A stretch of 11,981 bases of DNA from Mageeibacillus sp. UBA5770 (GCA_002418705.1 DIEQ01000039.1:1-11981); one strand, 5' to 3'; counted from the stretch's first letter, positions 1 to 7,627 are shown. The notes: a model not told the origin generated them from the letters alone. A program made the numbers and translations.

Positions 1-1549
1 ATCCGGTAGTCTCGACATCAACGGCGATATACCCGTCATCAAGCGTGTCCGTTTCCTGCGAATGATAGGCTATGCACGGACCATCGTCCACGAGATACCC
101 CTCCATGCCATAAATAACTTTGAAGGGGTTTTCAGGCTTTTTGCCATTGATCTTTTTGTATGTCTCTGCCGCCTCTGGAAAGCCCTGTACAACACCGTGG
201 TCTGTCAGGGCGCATGCAGGATGACCCATTCTGGAAGCTTCCATGAAAAGTCGGGACACGTCAATGACCGCATCCTTTTCACTCATTTTTGAATGGCAGT
301 GAAGTTCAACACGTTTCAGCGCAGCAAGATCCTGCCGCTTATTAGGCGCTTCTTTTTCCATGACGCCCTCAACGGATGCCTGCAGATCTCTGGAATACCT
401 GTCGTCGAAGTAGACATTTGCCTGAAAACGGGCATATCCGCCTTTTTCGAAAAGCTTCTCAAACTCGTCGGCGTCCTGTGGCTGCATAAAATATACGCAG
501 GCAATACATCCGGTATCGTCAGTCACAAAGAAATTAACCCGTACCTTGCTGCCGGATTTGGTTAGATTAAACTCCTCAATCTCCACATGGCCGTCAAAAA
601 GAACAAGGCCGGTATTGGAATCCATATCCCCGATTTTGACTGCCGGGAGAGTCGGATTCCCTTTGCCCCAAAGCACACCGTCTGCTTTAGGCGTACGCGT
701 AAATACGGTTTTATTTTCTTTTGCTGCCTCCTTGGCCTTAAATGCCCACGAATCCTGATTCACAGGAGGAGGCTCAGGCGGCATTGGCGCTCCCTGGCCT
801 CTGTCTACGGGTGCATCGGGCATAGGAATGCTTCCTGGTACATCCTGCCTGCTTTTGGCCGGCTTAGGCTTCTGGGCGGCTCCATGCGCACCTGCGCCTG
901 TTCCGAATTTGTTTTTCGCCATCGGATTCACCGAATGCTCCTGCGGCGGAGCCATGCTCTGCAGCTGATCGGATATCAGAATTGCCTCATGCGCATCCCT
1001 CATGAGTTTCTCCGCCTGCTCCCTTGCGAAAACTGCAGGAGACACCGAAGACTCCATATTGTTATACTCCCAAACAAACGGACACGAAACCTCAAGGTAT
1101 TTTTCCATAAAAGCACTTAGGCGCTCTGTAAATTCAGTTTCAAGGTCTGTATCCATTGAATTGTATAAATGGCCGGCAAGTTCCATCTGGCGGTTTTCAA
1201 ACCGGGCGCTGGCAACAAGCGAACCCAGGATCGGATTTTCGCGCTTAATCGCTGTCAGGATCCATGGCAGGAGAGGATGAATCATGGCAGCCGGGGCCTT
1301 CTGCTCCTGAGGAAAACCGGACAGAAAAAGACGGATGTGTGATATCGACAGAGCACTGCGCAGTCCGTTTTCCAGTTCTACCAGAAGAGTACCATCGGGA
1401 ACGGACCCCATAAGGTCCAGTGTAAATTCAAGTCCTTTTGCATTTGCATCCATTCGTACATGCAAAACTTTTGCATGTACAGCCTTTGCTATATCAAGAA
1501 GCTTTTCATTCTGCGAAAAGGATCGGAAAAAGTCTTCCAGATAAATCAT
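1..1549 (-). CDS. polC: DNA polymerase III PolC-type, N-terminal 516 codons (partial)
   Basis: This is the main replicative DNA polymerase of low-GC Gram-positive bacteria. Reading the minus strand from the ATG at 1549, an open frame of 516 codons runs off the left edge. Residues 1-190 resemble the PolC N-terminal domain. Residues about 200-265 form a Pro/Ala/Gly-rich, probably disordered linker. An OB-fold follows at about 315-400. The PHP domain begins at about 413 with HCHSKMSEKDA (H417, H419) and includes TDHG at 449-452. The 3'-5' exonuclease starts at the very edge with motif I, DVETTG (D511), inserted in the PHP domain as PolC requires. The exonuclease remainder, polymerase palm and fingers lie outside the window. 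From memory the exonuclease motif sits near residue 425 in Bacillus-type PolC, so this N-terminal part is some 85 residues longer. The start is set by AAGGAG 12 bases upstream, lying inside the end of ispG. Confidence 0.96.
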   Translation of the reverse strand, partial: MIYLEDFFRSFSQNEKLLDIAKAVHAKVLHVRMDANAKGLEFTLDLMGSVPDGTLLVELENGLRSALSISHIRLFLSGFPQEQKAPAAMIHPLLPWILTAIKRENPILGSLVASARFENRQMELAGHLYNSMDTDLETEFTERLSAFMEKYLEVSCPFVWEYNNMESSVSPAVFAREQAEKLMRDAHEAILISDQLQSMAPPQEHSVNPMAKNKFGTGAGAHGAAQKPKPAKSRQDVPGSIPMPDAPVDRGQGAPMPPEPPPVNQDSWAFKAKEAAKENKTVFTRTPKADGVLWGKGNPTLPAVKIGDMDSNTGLVLFDGHVEIEEFNLTKSGSKVRVNFFVTDDTGCIACVYFMQPQDADEFEKLFEKGGYARFQANVYFDDRYSRDLQASVEGVMEKEAPNKRQDLAALKRVELHCHSKMSEKDAVIDVSRLFMEASRMGHPACALTDHGVVQGFPEAAETYKKINGKKPENPFKVIYGMEGYLVDDGPCIAYHSQETDTLDDGYIAVDVETTG

Positions 1550-1558
1550 TACTTGTGA

Positions 1559-2641
1559 TTACTCCTTACTGTTGTCGTGTTTTTGGGCCTCACCCATTTC
1601 ACGGATTTCCTTTAAAAGTTCTTCAACTACATTCGCTGACGGAATTTTGCGGACAGCAATACCCTTTTTGAAGAGTAAAAACTCGTTAATACCGCCGGCT
1701 ATGCCAATATCTGATTCTTTGGCCTCACCGGGGCCGTTAACTACGCAGCCCATTACGGCAACCCGAAGGTCATACGGCAGATCCGCCACGGCCTTTTCGA
1801 TCTGTTCCGCAAGTTCAATCAGGGGGACCTGCGTTCGACCGCATGTTGGGCAGGATATAAGCTGTATACCGTGCCGGCGAAGCGAAAGGGCTTTGAGAAT
1901 GCTGTAAGCCGCACGGACCTCTTCAACCGGATCGCTCGTAAGTGACACGCGGATTGTATCCCCGATCCCTTCAGACAGCAGGGCGCCGATTCCGACAGCT
2001 GAACGAATGATTCCTTCTCTTACCGTTCCGGCCTCCGTAACACCGACATGAAGCGGATAAGCTGTCTTTTCAGAGAGAAGCCGGTAGCTTTCGATTGTCA
2101 GCAGAGGATCTGATGATTTGATGCTGACTACCATATCATAAAAATGTGCCTTTTCAAGTGACTCAATTGCTTGAATTGCACTATAAGTCATCGAGTCACG
2201 GTTAACACCGCCGTATTGTGCAAGAATTGTATGGGAAATCGAACCGGAGTTGACTCCGACACGAATCGGGACCTGTCTCTCCCGCGCCGCTTCAGCTACC
2301 TGATAAATACGCGATCCATCACCGAGGTTACCCGGGTTGATACGGATTTTTGCCGCTCCGTTTTCAATGGCAAGCAAGGCAAGCCGGTAATCAAAATGAA
2401 TATCCGCAACGACGGGAATGGGAGAATTCTTCGTTATTTCCGACAGGGCAAGTGCGGCCTCCCTGTCAGGTATGGCAACACGCGTAAGTTCACAGCCAAT
2501 GTCGGCCAGCTGCCTGATCTGTGCGAGGGTTGCCGGGATATTCCTGGTGTCTGTATTATTCATGGACTGTACAACGATCGGAGCATTCCCGCCTATGGCA
2601 AGACTGCCGACCTGAATTGTTTTCGTTGTTTTTCTCAGCAT
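1559..2641 (-). CDS. ispG: 4-hydroxy-3-methylbut-2-en-1-yl diphosphate synthase (flavodoxin/ferredoxin)
   Basis: IspG (GcpE) is the [4Fe-4S] enzyme that converts methylerythritol cyclodiphosphate to HMBPP, the penultimate MEP-pathway step, in the cytoplasm. The 360-residue protein has the usual length of the short bacterial form. The N-terminal TIM-barrel part starts with VQSMNNTDT (24-32). The C-terminal cluster-binding part carries C264 and C267 in SCPTCGRT, C299 in VMGCVVNGPGE, and the fourth ligand E306. All ligands are therefore present. The start is the ATG three bases after the rseP stop. Its ribosome binding site (GGTGGGG) is weaker than that of its neighbours and lies inside the end of rseP, so translation is probably coupled. 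It acts in the same pathway as dxr, two genes upstream. Confidence 0.97.
   Translation of the reverse strand: MLRKTTKTIQVGSLAIGGNAPIVVQSMNNTDTRNIPATLAQIRQLADIGCELTRVAIPDREAALALSEITKNSPIPVVADIHFDYRLALLAIENGAAKIRINPGNLGDGSRIYQVAEAARERQVPIRVGVNSGSISHTILAQYGGVNRDSMTYSAIQAIESLEKAHFYDMVVSIKSSDPLLTIESYRLLSEKTAYPLHVGVTEAGTVREGIIRSAVGIGALLSEGIGDTIRVSLTSDPVEEVRAAYSILKALSLRRHGIQLISCPTCGRTQVPLIELAEQIEKAVADLPYDLRVAVMGCVVNGPGEAKESDIGIAGGINEFLLFKKGIAVRKIPSANVVEELLKEIREMGEAQKHDNSKE
1562..1567 (-). promoter_or_regulatory. polC ribosome binding site embedded in ispG stop region
   Basis: On the minus strand, AAGGAG forms the last two sense codons (Lys-Glu) of ispG and is directly followed by its TAA stop. The polC ATG lies 12 bases beyond the AAGGAG. 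A ribosome ending ispG therefore covers the polC initiation region, which suggests translational coupling. Confidence 0.8.
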
Positions 2642-2644
2642 CTT

Positions 2645-3949
2645 CTACCCCACCAATCTCAAAATGTCCGACGACAAGGCAAATAGGACGAGTGCAATCA
2701 GGACTACAAATCCGATTGCGTTAATGACACGCTCGGTTTTAAGGGAGAGCTTCTTTCCGCGGATCATTTCTACAACGACCAGTACCATGGCATTTCCGTC
2801 AAGGCCCGGCAGCGGCAGCAGATTGGAGAATGCAAGTCCCACAGAAATCAAGCCTGCGAGGATACCCAGATTCTCAAGCTTCTGCGTATTATCAGTCTCC
2901 GGCTGGTCAACAACATCCGATACGATTGTAGCTATGCCGACGGGGCCTGCAACCGCATCCTGCGCGGCAATGGTACCGTTAGCAACATCCCGCAGGCTTA
3001 GAATGGATACTTTTATAATTGAGAACGAATATAGGACGGACTCTCGAAGCAGACTGCCGATTCCTTCTCCCGGCAGCAGATAGATCCCCCTCGGGTTGGC
3101 TGTCTCAAAAATAGTCGCCGTCAGCTTAACGTCCTGTTTGACGCCGTCCCTTATGATCGTTGCCGTCAGCATGTTTCCTTCGCTTCCGGATACAACATTA
3201 GCATAGGCTGGATCGTCGACGGCTATTCCATTTACAGCCAGGAGTGAATCACCCTTTTTGAGCACAGGGTTGCTGTTGTTCTGACTTGGATCAACATCTA
3301 CAATTGCCATTCCTTTATTCCCGTCGAGTTCGGAAAGAACCGTAATACCCAGACGGTACTTCGATGTTATAACCGGTGTCAGTTCAATATCATAAGATTT
3401 GCCGGTCTCCTTTGACAGCAGCGTCATCATAAGCGGATCCTTGTCGGGAACATTGAAAAGAACATAAGAAAGATCCAGCTGTGTGAATACACGCTGACCG
3501 TTCATATAAAGAATCGAATCACCTTGTTTTGCCTGTGTATCGGCAATCTGGGTTCCGTCAAAAACGGTATCAAGATTGGTGGACAGGAAGCCGAAGGCTG
3601 AGAAAATAGCTGCAAAAATAATGATGCCGAGTACTAAATTAGTAAAAGGCCCCGCCAGTGCAACCAGCAGCCGCTTCCATCTCGGCTGGTTGAAATACGA
3701 ATCAGGGTTGCTGATTCCGCCGTCCTCTTCATCGAGCCCGGGGAAACGTACATAAGCACCGAACGGAATCAGTCGGATATGGTATGACACATCTTTTCTT
3801 TTCCACGAAAACAGAGACGGCCCGATAAAGATGGATAATTCCTCCACCTTGATGCCAAGACGCTTAGCAACAAGAAAATGGCCGATTTCGTGAGCTGCAG
3901 CCAAAATACCAAGCCCCAGTACACAGATAATTATACTCAAAGGTGACAT
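2645..3949 (-). CDS. rseP: RseP/RasP-family site-2 intramembrane metalloprotease
   Basis: This is a zinc protease of the membrane (M50 family) that cleaves transmembrane segments, for example of anti-sigma factors after a first cut, and in several bacteria remnant signal peptides. The 434 residues begin with a membrane helix carrying the catalytic HEIGH (H20, E21, H24). A second hydrophobic segment lies at about 93-120. Two PDZ-like repeats follow, each with a GD-x(5)-NG core (143-151 and 233-241). The third zinc ligand is D384 in the C-terminal membrane motif NLLPLPGLDGN, and the last helix is at about 410-427. Bacillus RasP has one PDZ domain and E. coli RseP has two, so this one looks more like the latter. 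The usual LDGG is LDGN here. The start has AGGAGA six bases upstream, 17 bases after the dxr stop. The substrate is unknown from this sequence. Confidence 0.95.
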   Translation of the reverse strand: MSPLSIIICVLGLGILAAAHEIGHFLVAKRLGIKVEELSIFIGPSLFSWKRKDVSYHIRLIPFGAYVRFPGLDEEDGGISNPDSYFNQPRWKRLLVALAGPFTNLVLGIIIFAAIFSAFGFLSTNLDTVFDGTQIADTQAKQGDSILYMNGQRVFTQLDLSYVLFNVPDKDPLMMTLLSKETGKSYDIELTPVITSKYRLGITVLSELDGNKGMAIVDVDPSQNNSNPVLKKGDSLLAVNGIAVDDPAYANVVSGSEGNMLTATIIRDGVKQDVKLTATIFETANPRGIYLLPGEGIGSLLRESVLYSFSIIKVSILSLRDVANGTIAAQDAVAGPVGIATIVSDVVDQPETDNTQKLENLGILAGLISVGLAFSNLLPLPGLDGNAMVLVVVEMIRGKKLSLKTERVINAIGFVVLIALVLFALSSDILRLVG

Positions 3950-3966
3950 GATGATCTCCTGATCTA

Positions 3967-5151
3967 TTATGCTTTCGCTGTTTGTGAGAAAAACTCCTCA
4001 ACATATTGTCTTGCCCACAAGTCCATTTCATGAACATCACCGACAGAAAAACTTTGTATGATACCCTCTCGCTCATGAGCATTCATACATGAGCAAATAC
4101 TCTTTTCTATCGAAGTAAATGGAATTTTTCCGGCTAAAAACGCAGCAACAGCCTCTTCGTTTGCTGAATTCATCACGACCGGCAGTGATCCGCCGACCCG
4201 GCCGGCATGATACGCAAGTTCAAGGCATCCGAAAACATCCGTATCGCATTTTTCAAAATGTAGGTTTTGACACTCAGGCGCAAAAGGATCGAATGGCTTA
4301 ATCAAATTATCAAGCCGATGCGGATAAGTTAGTGCGATCTGTATAGGAAGCATCATGTTCGGACTCCCCATCTGTGCGAGGACAGAACCGTCCTTCAAGC
4401 GTACCATGGAATGGATTATGCTCTGTGGATGGACAACTACTGTAACGTTATCAACAGGCACATCAAAAAGCCAGCTCGCTTCAATAACCTCAAGTCCTTT
4501 ATTCATCATTGACGCAGAATCAATTGTAATTTTCCCGCCCATTTTCCATGTAGGATGAGAAAGTGCTTCTTTAACTGACACGTTTCGAAGCTGCTCCCGG
4601 GAATACCCGCGGAAAGGTCCGCCAGAAGCTGTCAGCAGAATCCTGTCAAGGCTTCCGGACGGTTGGCCCCAGAGACATTGCCAGATTGCAGAATGTTCAC
4701 TGTCTACCGGCAACAGCTTTACCAGGTTAGCATTAAGTTTAGGTATCACTATTGATCCGCCAGCAACAAGTGTTTCCTTGTTAGCAAGTGCAATATCCTT
4801 ACCTGCATCAATAGCGCAGACTACAGGATCAAGACCCTTAACTCCTACCATTGCTGCCATAACCATATCAGCTTCCGGGACCGAGGCACATTGACGATTA
4901 CCTTCTTCACCAAAGAAAATTTTAGTTTTCTCACCAGTCTCTGATAATCGCTTCTGAAGGAGAATGGCATCCTTTTCGTCAGCTACACTCGCAATCAGAG
5001 GGTGGAATTCCCGGATCTGTTTTTCAAGCATATCGATACTTGTACCACAAGACAATGCCGTAATTTCAAAATGCTCCGGAAACCCTCTAACAACATCAAG
5101 GGTCTGTAATCCAATGGAGCCTGTAGACCCCAGAATTGATAGTTTTTTCAT
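3967..5151 (-). CDS. dxr: 1-deoxy-D-xylulose 5-phosphate reductoisomerase
   Basis: Dxr (IspC) rearranges and reduces DXP to 2-C-methyl-D-erythritol 4-phosphate with NADPH, the first committed MEP-pathway step. It is the target of fosmidomycin. The 394-residue length is typical. The NADPH-binding motif GSTGSIG is at 8-14, LANKE at 122-126, the metal-binding D150 and E152 are in PVDSEHSAI, and K218 and E221 lie in the MNKGLEVIEA segment, which forms part of the active site. The C-terminal helical domain (about 300-394) includes the conserved NSANEEAV. The gene starts 10 bases after the cdsA stop, and its Shine-Dalgarno (GAGGAG) overlaps the cdsA TGA, so the two are probably coupled. Its product feeds the prenyl precursors used by UppS in the same cluster. 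Confidence 0.98.
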   Translation of the reverse strand: MKKLSILGSTGSIGLQTLDVVRGFPEHFEITALSCGTSIDMLEKQIREFHPLIASVADEKDAILLQKRLSETGEKTKIFFGEEGNRQCASVPEADMVMAAMVGVKGLDPVVCAIDAGKDIALANKETLVAGGSIVIPKLNANLVKLLPVDSEHSAIWQCLWGQPSGSLDRILLTASGGPFRGYSREQLRNVSVKEALSHPTWKMGGKITIDSASMMNKGLEVIEASWLFDVPVDNVTVVVHPQSIIHSMVRLKDGSVLAQMGSPNMMLPIQIALTYPHRLDNLIKPFDPFAPECQNLHFEKCDTDVFGCLELAYHAGRVGGSLPVVMNSANEEAVAAFLAGKIPFTSIEKSICSCMNAHEREGIIQSFSVGDVHEMDLWARQYVEEFFSQTAKA

Positions 5152-5161
5152 AATTATCTCC

Positions 5162-6013
5162 TCAAATGAAATATAGGGCGAATGCCAGGGCTACCGGCAA
5201 GGTAAAAAATGCACTGTCAAATCGATCCAGTATGCCGCCATGTCCCGGCAGGAGCTTGCCAAAATCTTTGATTCCGGCCCAGCGCTTGATAGCTGAGGCC
5301 ATCCAGTCCCCGAGCTGCGACACCACTGAGATAATAATGCCAACCACAGCTGCAAGAATAAGAAGTTCCGTCTTTCCGATGGAGGGATCAAGAACCTTTT
5401 CCATAAATACCCGGAAAAAAAGCATCATAACGCCGGCACAGCCTATCGCACCGCCAATGCAGCCCTCAACCGTTTTTTTCGGACTGATATGAGGTACGAT
5501 CTTGTGTTTCCCTAAAAGAGAGCCGGTAAAATAGGCAAAAACATCCGACACCCACGGAGCAAAAAGACCGATAACAACAAAATACCAGCCGTTAGGAAGG
5601 AATAGGGCCGTAATATTGGCGCAGGCCAACGGAAATGAAATATAAAGTGCGATGGATGCCGCGGCAATTCCGTCACCGAATGCCTGTTCTCCCGGCTGGA
5701 AAAGCACTGTCAGGATGACCGCATTCATCGCAAACATCAGGGCAGCGAGTGAATATGTTCCTAATGCAAGAAGCGCGGAGTTCGAATACAGGCTGGTGAT
5801 GACCGGCACAATGGAGAGACAGGCTCCCAGATAGCTAAGGTATTGTCCCGGCTTCATTCCTTTGGCGGCAACACACAGAATCATCTCCCTGGTCCCGATA
5901 AGTGCGACCACAGCCCACAATATGCACAGCACATATGGCGAAAAGTAACCCGGAACAACGAATGCCAAAATCGCTATAGTGAAAAAAACACCTGTTATTA
6001 CTCTTTGCTTCAT
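5162..6013 (-). CDS. cdsA: phosphatidate cytidylyltransferase (CDP-diglyceride synthase)
   Basis: CdsA makes CDP-diacylglycerol from phosphatidic acid and CTP in the cytoplasmic membrane, the branch point to phosphatidylglycerol, cardiolipin and phosphatidylethanolamine. The protein has about eight hydrophobic segments. The family signature runs from SAIKR through IKDFGKLLPGHGG to LDRFD at about 241-266. The QLGDW motif is at about 233-237 and the conserved HISPKKTVEG at about 175-184. I chose the ATG at 6013 because the resulting MKQRVITG start matches family N-termini and gives 283 aa, near E. coli's 285. An in-frame TTG at 6034 would add seven residues (MTASLTI). Neither start has a well-spaced ribosome binding site: the only good one, AAGGAG at 6064-6069, is 29 bases from the TTG and 50 from the ATG, with a 16-base palindrome between. 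The function is sure; the start is not. Confidence 0.93.
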   Translation of the reverse strand: MKQRVITGVFFTIAILAFVVPGYFSPYVLCILWAVVALIGTREMILCVAAKGMKPGQYLSYLGACLSIVPVITSLYSNSALLALGTYSLAALMFAMNAVILTVLFQPGEQAFGDGIAAASIALYISFPLACANITALFLPNGWYFVVIGLFAPWVSDVFAYFTGSLLGKHKIVPHISPKKTVEGCIGGAIGCAGVMMLFFRVFMEKVLDPSIGKTELLILAAVVGIIISVVSQLGDWMASAIKRWAGIKDFGKLLPGHGGILDRFDSAFFTLPVALAFALYFI

Positions 6014-6036
6014 GATTGTAAGGGAAGCAGTCAAGT

Positions 6037-6052
6037 CGAATCATATGATTCG
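6037..6052. repeat. 16-base perfect palindrome in the cdsA leader
   Basis: CGAATCATATGATTCG is a perfect inverted repeat. It can form a 6-bp RNA stem with an ATAT loop, or a protein-binding dyad. It sits between the only good Shine-Dalgarno (6064-6069) and the candidate cdsA starts (6034, 6013). If folded, it would shorten the gap from AAGGAG to the TTG at 6034 from 29 to about 13 bases. Confidence 0.7.
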
Positions 6053-6088
6053 CGACAGCCCCGCTCCTTTCCCGACTTATGTTGTCCA

Positions 6089-6118
6089 AAGCGCAAACAC
6101 TACTGACATTTTACGCTT
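6089..6118 (-). other. hairpin in the uppS-cdsA gap
   Basis: On the minus strand, AAGCGTAAA and TTTGCGCTT pair over nine bases with one G-U around a 12-base loop. No run of U follows in the direction of cdsA, so it is not a normal intrinsic terminator. It could stabilise or process the mRNA between uppS and cdsA, or form part of a leader together with the palindrome at 6037-6052. Confidence 0.5.
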
Positions 6119-6133
6119 ATTGTAAAAAACAAG

Positions 6134-6964
6134 CTACTTCTTTGACGGTTTTGACAGACCGCCAAAACGGCGGTCTCTTCCGGTATAATCCCGTAACGCC
6201 TGTGTCAGGTCATCGAACCCGAAATCCGGCCATAGCGTGTCAGAGAACCAGAATTCAGAATATGCAGTTTCCCACACAAGGAAATTGGACAGTCTCTGTT
6301 CACCGCTCGGGCGTATGATAAAGTCAGGGTCAGGAATGTCCGGTATATACATATGCCCGGAGATCATCTCTTCTGTTATGTTTTCCGGCAGGATGGCACC
6401 TTTTTGGACCTCGCCGGCAAGCTTCTGACAGGCATGCATGATTTCCCTGCGCCCGCCATAATTCATTGCAATGATAAGGTCCATTCGTGTTCTGTGAAGC
6501 GAGTTTTTCTCTGCCTTTTCACAGACATCCTGAATATCCTTCGGAAGATTTTGAATGTCCCCTGAAAAACGTACGCGAATTCCTTCTTTTTCAAGTTCAG
6601 GATCATAACGTTCGAAGAATTCAACAAAAAGCTCCATGAGGGCATGTACTTCATCATCCGGTCTTGACCAGTTTTCAGTCGAGAACGCATAAACAGTCAG
6701 ATATCGAATCCCATAAAAACCGCAGATTCGGCACATCTCTTTTAGATTTTCCGCACCGGCTCTGTGTCCGGCCGACCTGGGAAGATGGCGTTTTTGCGCC
6801 CATCTTCCATTGCCGTCCATAATTACAGCAAGATGGACCGGGATTTTAAGGTCCTGAGCCGGTTCCCCGGTCACGACGATCTCCGGTAATTCTTTTCGGC
6901 TTCGCAAAAAATTGCCTGAAAATATTCCTGCGATAAATTTACCGCTGCCTTTGGAAAAGCTCAT
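6134..6964 (-). CDS. uppS: undecaprenyl diphosphate synthase (isoprenyl transferase)
   Basis: UppS is a cis-prenyltransferase that adds eight isopentenyl units to farnesyl diphosphate, giving the C55 carrier lipid for peptidoglycan and other wall polymers. The catalytic signature HLAVIMDGNGRWA lies at 44-56 with catalytic D50. FSTENW is at 94-99, and the diphosphate-binding RPSGEQRLSNFL and the EFWF motif follow near the C-terminus. At 276 residues it is some 20-25 longer than E. coli UppS. The extra length is a basic, glycine-containing N-terminus before residue 40. The start is supported by AAGGAG seven bases upstream. The gene begins immediately after an intrinsic terminator (about 6980-7009), so its expression must come from read-through or a promoter inside frr. 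A 99-120 base gap with hairpins separates it from cdsA. Confidence 0.97.
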   Translation of the reverse strand: MSFSKGSGKFIAGIFSGNFLRSRKELPEIVVTGEPAQDLKIPVHLAVIMDGNGRWAQKRHLPRSAGHRAGAENLKEMCRICGFYGIRYLTVYAFSTENWSRPDDEVHALMELFVEFFERYDPELEKEGIRVRFSGDIQNLPKDIQDVCEKAEKNSLHRTRMDLIIAMNYGGRREIMHACQKLAGEVQKGAILPENITEEMISGHMYIPDIPDPDFIIRPSGEQRLSNFLVWETAYSEFWFSDTLWPDFGFDDLTQALRDYTGRDRRFGGLSKPSKK

Positions 6965-6979
6965 AATCTATCTCCTTAT

Positions 6980-7009
6980 AAAAAACAGCGGGCAAATTAC
7001 TTTGCCCGC
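6980..7009 (-). terminator. intrinsic terminator between frr and uppS
   Basis: On the minus strand, GCGGGCAAA pairs perfectly with TTTGCCCGC (nine bases, loop GTAA) and is followed by TG and a run of six T. This is a textbook Rho-independent terminator placed 27 bases after the frr stop and directly before the uppS ribosome binding site. It probably ends or attenuates the pyrH-frr transcript. Confidence 0.88.
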
Positions 7010-7036
7010 CGGAAAAGCATGGTCCTTCCGGATAAA

Positions 7037-7603
7037 TCAGATGTCCATCAGATCCTTTTCTTTGGCTGCAGCAGTCTTTTCGACCTCATGGATATATCTG
7101 TCCGTAATCTTTTGGATCTCTTCTTCAAAATCTGCCATATCGTCATCGGTAAGCTCTTTTTTCTTATGAAAGGCCCTATATGTTTCTATTCCGTCCCTGC
7201 GGATATTCCGGACGGCAACTTTTGCTTCTTCTTCATAAGTATGTACATTCTTAACAAGTTCCTTACGTCTTTCCTGAGAAAGAATCGGGAAAGAGAGACG
7301 AATCATTTTACCGTCGTTGCCGGGATTGATTCCGAGATCGGATGACATGATAGCTTTCTCAATAGCTTTAAGTGTAGACGGATCCCACGGAATCAGTGTA
7401 ATCATCCGGGGCTCCGGAACCTGAATATTGGCGACGGCATTAAGCGGAGTCTTTGCCCCATAGTAGTCAATGAATATTCGATCCAAAACATGAGGGTTTG
7501 CTCTTCCTGCACGGATAGCATTCAGATTCTCAGTCAGGTTGTGGATGGTCTTGACCATCTTTTCTTCATAATGATTGTATGTTTCCTTAGTAATTGTCTG
7601 CAT
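7037..7603 (-). CDS. frr: ribosome recycling factor
   Basis: RRF splits the post-termination ribosome together with EF-G so that subunits can be reused. It is cytoplasmic and essential. The 188 residues match the family length of about 185. Visible landmarks are the conserved RAGRANP (31-37), YYGAKTPLNAVANI (47-60), PWD (72-74), ERRKEL (111-116) and VRNIRRD (131-137), in the order helix domain I, beta domain II, helix domain I. I chose the ATG at 7603, eight bases after GGAGG. A TTG at 7609 would add two residues but lies only two bases from that site. It follows pyrH by 24 bases with no terminator between, as in most bacteria, so the two are probably cotranscribed. Confidence 0.97.
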   Translation of the reverse strand: MQTITKETYNHYEEKMVKTIHNLTENLNAIRAGRANPHVLDRIFIDYYGAKTPLNAVANIQVPEPRMITLIPWDPSTLKAIEKAIMSSDLGINPGNDGKMIRLSFPILSQERRKELVKNVHTYEEEAKVAVRNIRRDGIETYRAFHKKKELTDDDMADFEEEIQKITDRYIHEVEKTAAAKEKDLMDI

Positions 7604-7627
7604 ATGCAAAGCCTCCCTTTTTTGAAT

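Noticed and set aside
587..1120. Long plus-strand open frame opposite polC
   Set aside because: It is antisense to a clear PolC frame, rich in Arg, His and Cys as shadows often are, has no ribosome binding site and no recognisable domain.
3950..3966. GATC-AGGA-GATC mini hairpin around the rseP ribosome binding site
   Set aside because: A four-base stem is too weak to count as a regulatory structure.
5835..6089. Minus-strand 84-codon frame (TTG start) overlapping the start of cdsA, considered as a leader peptide or frameshifted N-terminus
   Set aside because: Its translation has no membrane or CdsA features and mostly shadows the true CdsA frame. The intact CdsA frame needs no frameshift.
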